Shown: positions 43,724-50,643 of the stretch, one piece after another
How positions within the stretch are numbered: position 1 is the stretch's first letter
Layout of the letters: each line of letters opens with the position of its first letter
DNA from: Bog-756 sp963753905
GTDB lineage: Bacteria > Actinomycetota > Acidimicrobiia > Acidimicrobiales > RAAP-2
DNA: 64,000 bases
Reading direction: 5' to 3'
Assembly (NCBI GenBank): GCA_963753905.1
Contig: CAVWDZ010000001.1
Coordinates: 1,860,001-1,924,000 of the forward strand
Notes under the pieces: model-generated
What the model was told of the DNA's origin: nothing
What the model saw: only the letters and a program-made list of their open reading frames with translations
Databases searched by the model: none
Position numbers and translations under genes: made by a program

Positions 43724-43882
43724 TCAGCTGGTGCCCGTGCCCGGGGAGCCCGGGGAGGGCGCGTGATTGGCTCCTTCTGCTGAACCGGGAAAGTCGAAGT
43801 AGAACCCCGGCTTCGCTTGTGTCATGTCGGTGATGTCACCGAGGACCGTAATCTGCGGTGCCTCGTAGCTCTCTCCTGCCAT
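43724..43882 (-). CDS. Lasso peptide precursor
   Basis: 52 residues. The leader (1-22) matches the lasso consensus Y-x-x-P-x-[LI]-x-x-x-G-x(5)-T: Tyr6, Pro9, Ile11, Gly15, Thr21, with Thr at -2. The 30-residue core starts AKPGFYFD: Ala1 and Asp8 can form an 8-residue macrolactam. The 22-residue tail is rich in Pro, Gly, Ser and Thr and ends GTGTS with a C-terminal Ser. The ATG at 43882 has GAGAGGGG 5 bases upstream; an upstream in-frame ATG at 43933 is less likely. Position between cyclase and B2 genes confirms the call. Confidence 0.92.
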   Translation of the reverse strand: MAGESYEAPQITVLGDITDMTQAKPGFYFDFPGSAEGANHAPSPGSPGTGTS

Positions 43883-43931
43883 GCGTGCCCCTCTCTTCGG
43901 TTGTTCTGAATCTCGTTGTTGCACTGAAGGC

Positions 43932-43960
43932 ATCGTAACGGCAAAATCCCATCCTGAACA
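43932..43960 (-). promoter_or_regulatory. Candidate internal promoter for the precursor gene
   Basis: On the minus strand TGTTCA and TACGAT are 17 bases apart and end about 50 bases before the precursor start. This could give the precursor extra transcription relative to the enzymes. The match is modest (3/6 and 4/6). Confidence 0.3.
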
Positions 43961-43970
43961 GGGAAAACAG

Positions 43971-43985
43971 GGGGGATGATCCCCC
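43971..43985 (-). terminator. Hairpin after the cyclase gene, possible attenuator
   Basis: GGGGGAT-G-ATCCCCC is a perfect palindrome directly at the cyclase stop codon; on the minus strand it is followed by CCTGTTTTCCC. It may separate cyclase from precursor transcription, or protect the precursor mRNA 5' end. Confidence 0.4.
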
Positions 43986-45193
43986 TAGGGGGTGGGGATT
44001 GCCGCCGATCGCCGACGCTCTCTGCGGTCGTAGAGCCAGGCAGCCTGCAGAGGGAGCGCCGACCCGTAGACCGGGACCGGGGCCAGCCATGCCCGTCGCA
44101 GCTCCTCCGGGTCGACGAGCTCGGATCTGAGGCCTGTTCCGTCCCACTCCTCTGCGAAGCGACGGCAGGCCGGACCCCAGAACACTCCGCCGAACGACGC
44201 CTTGCTTGTGCGTGCCATCACCGGCCCGGGGAGCACGTCGGAGAAGAGCGCTGTCATGACCGCGGTCCGGTCACCTCGACCCAGTGGACCGCCCCAGGCC
44301 GCCAACGCGGCCAGGAACCGCTCGTCCTCGAATGGGGCCGTGAAACGTGAGCCGTTGAGGGCACAGAGTCGCTCGAGCGTGTGCAAGGTGAGATCGGTAG
44401 CCCGCCGCCGACGGTTGATCACCTGGTACCGATCCCACCGGAGGGGATCGTCGGCCTGGTCGTCGGCCACGTGCTCGGCCACTCGGACGAGGGCGTCCGG
44501 TCGAAGCCAGGTCTGATACGGCGGCAGATTGCGTTGCCACCTTCGGCGGCGTACAGCGCGGGGCGTGCACCCCAGGGCTAGCGCGTGCAGGTCGGACCGA
44601 CGCGGTATCCGTCGACTCCGGATATCGGCCCACAGGCGGCCGTAGGGCCACAGGCCGAATGCCTCGTCGCCGCCTTCTCCGGAGAGGAACACCCCGCCCG
44701 CAGCCAGTCGGATCATCGGAATCAGGGCATGAGCGGGCGCGGGCCAGACCAGTCCGAGACGGTCGAGGACGCCGACGGCTTCGTCGCCCAGTAGGTCGAG
44801 GTCCGCGCCGGGCCGGAGGATCTCCCACCGGCTGACTCCCATGTGACGGACCACCTCCTCTTGCCAGGTACTCTCGTCGCTGGCCTCGTCGTCGTCCCAC
44901 CGTACGGTCACCGCGATCGGGTCGTCGAGCGCTTCGGCGCGGGCGACGTCCACCAATACGGCGAGCAGTGCCGACGAGTCGCGACCACCGGAGAATGCGA
45001 GCACACAGGGTGGGGTGGCCAGCAGCGTGGCCGCCAGCTCCCGCAGAGCCGCCATGGGGTGGACCGAGTGGTCCGGAGTGAAGCGGGGGCCCCTGCCCTG
45101 TCCGACCACGACGCCGGCGGCAACCTCTAGCTCGGAGAGCCGGTCGGGGTTGGCCGGCGGGTACCAGACGCCCTCGAATCGGGGTCCGGTCAC
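43985..45193 (-). CDS. Lasso cyclase (asparagine synthetase-like) without glutaminase domain
   Basis: 402 residues. PP-loop SGGRDSS at 68-74 and the AsnB-type segment SGEGGDEAFG at 171-180 show an adenylating asparagine-synthetase fold. Only about 67 residues precede the PP-loop, whereas classical lasso cyclases have an N-terminal glutaminase-like domain of about 200 residues. It should adenylate the core Asp8 side chain and join it to the Ala1 amine. The GTG start is 16 bases after the RRE gene. Family and context are clear; the lack of the N-terminal domain is notable. Confidence 0.9.
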   Translation of the reverse strand: MTGPRFEGVWYPPANPDRLSELEVAAGVVVGQGRGPRFTPDHSVHPMAALRELAATLLATPPCVLAFSGGRDSSALLAVLVDVARAEALDDPIAVTVRWDDDEASDESTWQEEVVRHMGVSRWEILRPGADLDLLGDEAVGVLDRLGLVWPAPAHALIPMIRLAAGGVFLSGEGGDEAFGLWPYGRLWADIRSRRIPRRSDLHALALGCTPRAVRRRRWQRNLPPYQTWLRPDALVRVAEHVADDQADDPLRWDRYQVINRRRRATDLTLHTLERLCALNGSRFTAPFEDERFLAALAAWGGPLGRGDRTAVMTALFSDVLPGPVMARTSKASFGGVFWGPACRRFAEEWDGTGLRSELVDPEELRRAWLAPVPVYGSALPLQAAWLYDRRERRRSAAIPTP

Positions 45194-45209
45194 CCTGGCG
45201 ACCGGTGGG

Positions 45210-45494
45210 TCATGCGTCGTGGACGATCAGCTCCCGGTCGGTGAGCTCTGACAGGAACGATTCGGTGTCGGACCGGGCCTGAGCGCCTGAGATCTGGTAT
45301 CGATCGACGAGCGTCTCGATGAGCCCGTCGACGGTCGTCGCGTCGATCAATCTCTCCCAGAGGCACTTTGCCGTACCGTTGAGGGTGAGGTAGGTCGAGG
45401 TGGAGAGCTCCAACACGACCAGCTCGTCACCGACCTCACGCCACACCAGGTCATCCACCTTGAGCTGGAGCTTCTCATTCGGGGTAAACGTCAT
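45210..45494 (-). CDS. Stand-alone PqqD-like RiPP recognition element (lasso B1)
   Basis: 94 residues: three beta strands (LVWREVGDELVVLELSTSTY) followed by three helices (TAKCLWERLIDATTVDGLIE), the PqqD fold that binds leader peptides. In lasso systems it delivers the precursor to the B2 protease and cyclase. ATG has AGAAGAG six bases upstream. 55 bases follow the permease gene, 16 bases precede the cyclase. Confidence 0.92.
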   Translation of the reverse strand: MTFTPNEKLQLKVDDLVWREVGDELVVLELSTSTYLTLNGTAKCLWERLIDATTVDGLIETLVDRYQISGAQARSDTESFLSELTDRELIVHDA

Positions 45495-45549
45495 CGATCT
45501 CTTCTCGGCATTTCGGCGCTGGTACTGAAGGACGCCGCGGTCCCGGTTC

Positions 45550-46350
45550 TCAAAACGTGCTCAGCGTGCCGCGCCTCTGGGCCGCCCGGAACGCCTGTTC
45601 GAGGGCCCAGGCAGAAATCGGCAGGAGCACGATGGCAAAAGCGAGCAGTATCAGCAGGTCGGAAAGGTACGACGTCGACGGCTGGTTGGACAGGAGGGCA
45701 GAACGGAGCGCCTCCAGGGCGTAAGTCAGGGGTGAGAGATGAGCAACGACCTGCAGCCAGGGGGGGAACTCGGAGACGGGGAACAGGGTCCCGCTGATCA
45801 CGCCGATGATGCTGAGCACCCCGGCGACCAGGGGAACCCCTTGCTGGATCACGATGACCACCGCCGCGCCGAAGTTGCCCACGGCGGCGAAGATGGCGAT
45901 GGTCAGGACGACCACGGCAATGATGACCGGCGCGTCGACGTGGGATGCGCTGAACCCGATCGGGATGGTGAGGAGGAGAACCACCAAGGCGACCGCCAGG
46001 GACTGGACGAGTCCGTACGCGGACCAGCTGAGGCCCAGATAGATACGACGCACCGGTTGGCTGGCCATGTACTCGAGCGTCCCCTGGACCTGCTCGTTGC
46101 GGGCCGATACCGAGGTGCCAATCGCCGTCGGCTCCAGGATCGAGACGAAGAGCAGGCCGACCACCGTGTACCGGAAGTAGCTGGCCGAGTCGCCGGAGAA
46201 CTGACCGGAGTCGACCAGTTTGGACACGAACCGGAAGGCGAACAGTCCCCAGAAGGCGGCGATGACGCTGGTGGCGAAGCCCACCCGGTACGAGACGGCG
46301 GTCCGGAAGTCCTTTTGCGCCGTGGCGGCCACGATGCGGACAACACTCAT
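45550..46350 (-). CDS. ABC-2 type transporter permease, lasso exporter
   Basis: 266 residues with six hydrophobic helices in the ABC-2 pattern (VSYRVGFATSVIAAFWGLFAF; GTLEYMASQPV coupling region; SGTLFPVSEFPPWLQVVAHL before the last helices). It overlaps the ATPase gene by 4 bases (ATGA). It probably forms a dimer with the ATPase and exports the mature lasso peptide and so gives self-protection; inferred from context. Confidence 0.9.
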   Translation of the reverse strand: MSVVRIVAATAQKDFRTAVSYRVGFATSVIAAFWGLFAFRFVSKLVDSGQFSGDSASYFRYTVVGLLFVSILEPTAIGTSVSARNEQVQGTLEYMASQPVRRIYLGLSWSAYGLVQSLAVALVVLLLTIPIGFSASHVDAPVIIAVVVLTIAIFAAVGNFGAAVVIVIQQGVPLVAGVLSIIGVISGTLFPVSEFPPWLQVVAHLSPLTYALEALRSALLSNQPSTSYLSDLLILLAFAIVLLPISAWALEQAFRAAQRRGTLSTF

Positions 46351-47087
46351 GGTCGGGCCACCACGGGGTCGGCGCGAGGTTCGAGCCGGGTGGGTCGGAT
46401 GGTACCGGACTCGATTCGGTACGTGGCGTCCGCGATGGGGAGCACCGCCTCGATGACGGGTGCCACGATCAGCGTTGTCAGACCGCTCGAGGCCAGGCGG
46501 GCCACGAGGCCGGTCACTGCGTGCAGACCCTCCTCGTCCAGGCCGCGGAACGGCTCGTCCAGAAGGACCACCGCCGGGTTGGTCAGCAGGGCCCGAGCCA
46601 CCATCAGACGCTGCCGCTGACCCGTGGACATTCGGGCCACCTGGCCCCGGGACACCTCCGCGAGATGGAGATCCTCGAGAAGGGATGAGGATCGCTCGGC
46701 GATGGTCCGTTTTGAGAGCCCCGCGATCCTGCCGAACAGCTCGAGGTTCTCGAGCCCGTTGATACGCCAGTACAGGCTTCGCTCGTTGGCGAAGCTGACA
46801 CCGATGGACCGACGGACGTCGAGGCTCTGGTCGACCACGTCGTACCCGTTGACCCGTGCCCGACCACTGTCCGGGGTCACGACGGTAGCCAGTATCCGCA
46901 CGAAGGTGGTCTTGCCGACCCCGTTTGCTCCCTCCACGACGGCGACCGTGCCCCGGGGCACCTCGAGGTCGACGTCAGCCAGGATGACCCTCCCCCGCAG
47001 TGACTTGGACAGGCCTCGGACCTCGATCCCGTTGGCCTCTGGCGAGACCGGGGCCTGCGCCGTGCGGCTCCACCCCGGGCGTCTCAC
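46347..47087 (-). CDS. ABC transporter ATP-binding protein, lasso exporter
   Basis: 246 residues. Walker A GANGVGKTT, Q-loop region, signature motif MSTGQRQRLMVAR, Walker B VVLLDEPFRGLD. The GTG start overlaps the stop of the LuxR gene (GTGA) and the stop overlaps the permease start. Lasso clusters often carry a full-length ABC exporter; here the half-type ATPase plus ABC-2 permease replaces it. Confidence 0.93.
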   Translation of the reverse strand: MRRPGWSRTAQAPVSPEANGIEVRGLSKSLRGRVILADVDLEVPRGTVAVVEGANGVGKTTFVRILATVVTPDSGRARVNGYDVVDQSLDVRRSIGVSFANERSLYWRINGLENLELFGRIAGLSKRTIAERSSSLLEDLHLAEVSRGQVARMSTGQRQRLMVARALLTNPAVVLLDEPFRGLDEEGLHAVTGLVARLASSGLTTLIVAPVIEAVLPIADATYRIESGTIRPTRLEPRADPVVARP

Positions 47088-47833
47088 CCTGTAGCCCGGA
47101 CGGGATCGGGGGCAGATGAGACTGCGTGGGCGCCTATGGCGATGGCGACCGCTTGGGCCTGGGTGTGCACGCCCAACTTGTCGAAGATCCGGGTCTTGTG
47201 GTTCTCGACGGTCTTGACGGAAATCCCCAGATGATGGGCGACTGCCTTCGTGCTGAGCCCATCGGACATGGCTCCGAGGACCTCGAATTCTCGGGCGGTC
47301 AGCTCGGCTCCCAGGTGCTCATCCGCCTTCCGTCGGCGCGCCCAACGCCATTCGGCGGCGATAGCAGCCACCACATCCGGAGGAAGGACCGCTCCTCCAC
47401 CAGCGAGCACCAGGACCGCCTCGACCAGGTCCTCGGGCGACTGGTCGGTGTCGACGATGCCGCTGATCCCGAGCTCCGCCAGCTCGACCAGCCTGGCTGT
47501 GTCGTGTGGATCGGAGACCAGCAAGACCCGGCTCCCGGTCTGCAGCACCGCAGGCACGTAATACTCGGCGACGCCGTCGATCAGCATCTCCCCGGCGACC
47601 ACCACGTCCGGAACGAGCAGCTCGCTGAGGGCCACTGCCGCCCTACCGGACCCGGTCTGAGCGACAACCTCGACGCGATCGGCCAGCAGGAGCTTGATGG
47701 CCTCCGGAACGTACTCATGATCGTGGAGGATCAGCACTCTCGGCAAGCCCGAGGTGAACCGGCTCACCCGGATGGAGGGTTGACGGTAGCGCGGGGCACC
47801 CTTCCTTCGCCTCGTGGGCTCGTCTCCGCTCAT
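47084..47833 (-). CDS. LuxR/NarL-type regulator with degenerate receiver
   Basis: 249 residues. N-terminal receiver-like domain (PRVLILHDHEYVPEAIKLLL) in which the strand that normally bears the phospho-Asp reads PDVVVAGEML, so no acceptor Asp. The C-terminal HTH is complete: LTAREFEVLGAMSDGLSTKA and HHLGISVKTVENHKTRIFDK. ATG overlaps the stop of the upstream regulator gene (ATGA). It probably controls the lasso operon by ligand or interaction rather than phosphorylation. Confidence 0.88.
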   Translation of the reverse strand: MSGDEPTRRRKGAPRYRQPSIRVSRFTSGLPRVLILHDHEYVPEAIKLLLADRVEVVAQTGSGRAAVALSELLVPDVVVAGEMLIDGVAEYYVPAVLQTGSRVLLVSDPHDTARLVELAELGISGIVDTDQSPEDLVEAVLVLAGGGAVLPPDVVAAIAAEWRWARRRKADEHLGAELTAREFEVLGAMSDGLSTKAVAHHLGISVKTVENHKTRIFDKLGVHTQAQAVAIAIGAHAVSSAPDPVRATG

Positions 47834-48471
47834 GCACGACCTCGCGCACTGGATCCGATCCCCAGCACACCGGTTCGAATGGCCACCGCGATCGCATGAG
47901 ATTGATTTTGCACGCCAAGCTTCGCGAACAGGGACTGCCGGCGATTCTCGACCGTCTTGGGGCTGATCCCGATTCGCTTGGCGATCTGAGCTGTCGTGAG
48001 CCCCCCGCTGATCAGGGCCAGCACCTGGAGCTCCCGCTGGGACAGACTGCCGCATGCCTCGTCGGCGAGGTCCGTTCGCGGAGGAGTCACCTTCCCACCT
48101 GCCGAGTCACCCTCCAGCGCCCGCATCAGGGTCTGCCACGACGACGCGCGAGACACATACGTGACGCCGTCGATCATCTTGGGGCAGGCGTGGCCAGGGG
48201 GAAGGGTGCCGACGAGCACAGGATCCCGCGTCAGGGTCCGGAGGGAGTCCACCAGTGCGCCGACGTCCCACGGCACTCCCCCTCCCTCGAAGATCACCGC
48301 CCTGGCCGCGCCGGGAACGCAGGCTTCCAACAGCGGAGCAACATCACCCACGCAGCCGAAGACCCGGATCGCCGAGGTAGCGGTAAAGAGCAGATCGAGG
48401 CACTCACGGAACAGCCGTGAGCGGTCCTGGATCACCACGCTGAGGCCACCCCGTTTCGCCGAACTCACCAC
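47830..48471 (-). CDS. LuxR/NarL-type regulator with degenerate receiver
   Basis: 213 residues. Receiver-like N-terminus (LSVVIQDRSRLFRECLDLLF) with ARAVIFEGGGVPW at the phospho-Asp position, so it probably cannot be phosphorylated there. C-terminal HTH: LSQRELQVLALISGGLTTAQ and RIGISPKTVENRRQSLFAKL. The start is 13 bases after the GH16 gene stop. It pairs with the next regulator; the two HTH domains are similar and may form a heterodimer. Confidence 0.87.
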   Translation of the reverse strand: MVSSAKRGGLSVVIQDRSRLFRECLDLLFTATSAIRVFGCVGDVAPLLEACVPGAARAVIFEGGGVPWDVGALVDSLRTLTRDPVLVGTLPPGHACPKMIDGVTYVSRASSWQTLMRALEGDSAGGKVTPPRTDLADEACGSLSQRELQVLALISGGLTTAQIAKRIGISPKTVENRRQSLFAKLGVQNQSHAIAVAIRTGVLGIGSSARGRA

Positions 48472-48484
48472 ACGTTCCTCTTGC

Positions 48485-50185
48485 TCATTGCCAGATCCGC
48501 GCCCAGGAGATGTCCATGTTCGAAGCAGCGGGGGTCAGCGCGGTGGCCGAATAGACGCTGACGCCAAGGGTCAGGTACATGGGGGCATCAGAGACGTCGT
48601 CGTTCGTCGAGAAGACCTCGTGATCGTCCACGTACCAGACGATCGAACCCGGGGTCCAGGCCAGCCCGAAGGTGTGCCAGCCATCGGCAAGGTCCGAGGT
48701 GAAGGTCGGGGTGGCACGGGACCGGTTGCGGTCCGGAGCGTGATACGTGAATGTCGCCCCGTTCGGTGTCGAGCCCGAGTATTCGAGGATGTCGATCTCC
48801 GGAGGCCAGGCGAACGACGCCGGAAACAGGCAGAAGGCGGACGCGACATCGGGCCCCGGTGCAACCTTTGCCCGGATCGCAACATAACCGTATGTGAAGG
48901 TGAACCTGTGGCCCGTCGAAACCATACCGGAGGTGTAATTGAACTGCTTCGGTTGACCTGACGGGCCCACGCCCATGATGCTCTGCCTCCTCATGTTGAT
49001 GGACAGATTCCCGGGCGTGAGCGCGTCGTTGATGGGAAGATCCCAGTTCTGGCTCTTGTCGCCTTCATTCGTGCACCCTTGTCCGGTTGTCCACCAGGGC
49101 AAGCAGGTCGTCCACTGCGCATTGTTGAGGGGCGAGCCGCTGAAGTCGCCGTCGAAGACCATCTTGGCCGCCGCGGGGACGAAGGACGGCTCGCTCGGGT
49201 CCACAAGAGCGGGAACGGTTGTGGCGGAACTCGCTGTGGGACGGACAGAAGCCGGAGGAACCGAACCCGACGGAGCTGTCGCCGGTCGTGCGGGTTCCGC
49301 ACTGACACCGACGATCGGAGCATTGAGCGCGGGTGGAATCATCGGCGCCAAAGAACCGGCGTTGCCGAACGGGAAGACTTGGCCGTCGGAGGCCACCAGC
49401 CAGTAGCCGCCGCCGTCGGGGGTGGCTGCCATGCCCACGATCGGCCGGTCGAGGGTCATCGCACCGGTCGACCCGTGGAAGCGGGCGTTGCCGAACGAGA
49501 AGACCCCGCCGTCGGAGGCCACCAGCCAGTAGCCGCCGCCGTCGGGGGTGGCTGCCATGCCCACGATCGGCCGGTCGAGGGTCATCGCACCGGTCGACCC
49601 GTGGAAGCGGGCGTTGCCGAACGAGAAGACCCCGCCGTCGGAGGCCACCAGCCAGTAGCCGCCGCCGTCGGGGGTGGCTGCCATGCCCACGATCGGCCGG
49701 TCGAGGGTCATCGCACCGGTCGACCCGTGGAAGCCGGCGTCGCCGAACGAGAAGACTTGGCCGTCGGAGGCCACCAGCCAGTAGCCGCCGCCGTCGGGGG
49801 TGGCTGCCATGCCCACGATCGGCCGGTCGAGGGTCATCGCACCGGTCGACCCGTGGAAGCGGGCGTTGCCGAACGAGAAGACCCCGCCGTCGGAGGCCAC
49901 CAGCCAGTAGCCGCCGCCGTCGGGGGTGGCTGCCATGCCCACGATCGGCCGGTTGAGGGTCATCGCACCGGTCGACCCGTGGAAGCCGGCGTCGCCGAAC
50001 GAGAAGACTTGGCCGTCGGAGGCCACCAGCCGGAATCCCGCCGCTGGCGGGTCCTGTGGCCCGGAAAGCGCCTTGGCTGACGGAAAGGTCGTCAACGAAC
50101 ATCCGATCGCCGCGGTCAGCGCTGCCAGCGTGAACGCCCGCCGACGTGACCACGCGTTTCCAAACCTAGAACGCCCAGAAACCAT
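48485..50185 (-). CDS. Secreted six-repeat GH16 glycoside hydrolase-like protein, first gene of the lasso operon
   Basis: 566 residues. N-terminal signal with an Arg cluster (WSRRRAFTLAALTAAIGCSL). Residues 50-301 hold six 42-residue repeats, four of them nearly identical also in DNA. A Pro/Ala/Thr linker follows, then a GH16-like domain (about 350-566) with the catalytic E-x-D-x-x-E motif in PPEIDILEYSG and HTFGLAWTPGSIVWYVDD. GH16 enzymes cut beta-glucans, agar or related polysaccharides. Start ATG 50185 was chosen by the signal peptide; an upstream start is possible. It stops 13 bases before the LuxR gene, so it is probably co-transcribed. Confidence 0.87.
   Translation of the reverse strand: MVSGRSRFGNAWSRRRAFTLAALTAAIGCSLTTFPSAKALSGPQDPPAAGFRLVASDGQVFSFGDAGFHGSTGAMTLNRPIVGMAATPDGGGYWLVASDGGVFSFGNARFHGSTGAMTLDRPIVGMAATPDGGGYWLVASDGQVFSFGDAGFHGSTGAMTLDRPIVGMAATPDGGGYWLVASDGGVFSFGNARFHGSTGAMTLDRPIVGMAATPDGGGYWLVASDGGVFSFGNARFHGSTGAMTLDRPIVGMAATPDGGGYWLVASDGQVFPFGNAGSLAPMIPPALNAPIVGVSAEPARPATAPSGSVPPASVRPTASSATTVPALVDPSEPSFVPAAAKMVFDGDFSGSPLNNAQWTTCLPWWTTGQGCTNEGDKSQNWDLPINDALTPGNLSINMRRQSIMGVGPSGQPKQFNYTSGMVSTGHRFTFTYGYVAIRAKVAPGPDVASAFCLFPASFAWPPEIDILEYSGSTPNGATFTYHAPDRNRSRATPTFTSDLADGWHTFGLAWTPGSIVWYVDDHEVFSTNDDVSDAPMYLTLGVSVYSATALTPAASNMDISWARIWQ
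49385..50030. repeat. 126-base tandem repeat within the GH16 gene
   Basis: About five copies of a 126-base unit (42 codons) follow one another with very few differences; a landmark GTCGGAGG recurs at 49385, 49511, 49637, 49763, 49889 and 50015. Two subtypes alternate (NARF/GGVF and DAGF/GQVF versions). The identity points to recent duplication or gene conversion. Confidence 0.9.
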
Positions 50186-50643
50186 GCCCCTCGATCCAAC
50201 AGCAGCACCGGACGGCAGCTCCAGGCCCGGGGCGAATGACCGGGACACCCAGCGCTGCCATTCCGAGCATCGGCGCGTTTTGCCCGCCACTTGAGCTCGA
50301 ATTCCGGAACCATGGGTGGTGCGCATGACCCGCCGGTCGTCGCGTTTGCAGACGCGAAGTTCATGGAACAATGAGTGGTGACTTCGCAGATGGCGTTCCG
50401 GGTAGGAACGCAAGGGAGGGTCACGTCAAAGCCTCCTTCGTGGGCCAGAATTCCAGAGGAGGGTGCAAAAGGAGTGGTATCGCACTTCGGCCGCCCTCTC
50501 ATCCGATTAACCGCTCACACGCTTCCTTCGTCTCCCACGCAGGGCTTTGTGGATGCCGAACAGCCTGAGGTCGCGGAGCTCACGGGCAAGCGCTTTGCTC
50601 CGCCGGCTCGATCTCTCCGGTCCACGTCCGTGAACGAGCACCA
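50186..50643. other. Intergenic control region between the lasso operon and the glycan island
   Basis: 458 bases with no convincing gene between divergent genes. It must hold the promoters for the lasso operon (minus) and the membrane protein gene (plus). A 7-base inverted repeat GCGAAGT/ACTTCGC with a 20-base spacer lies at 50354-50387. Base composition begins to fall here. Confidence 0.5.

Noticed and set aside
49079..50080. Plus-strand repeat frame opposite the GH16 gene
   Set aside because: It is repetitive only because the minus-strand gene contains tandem repeats; no signal peptide or domain.
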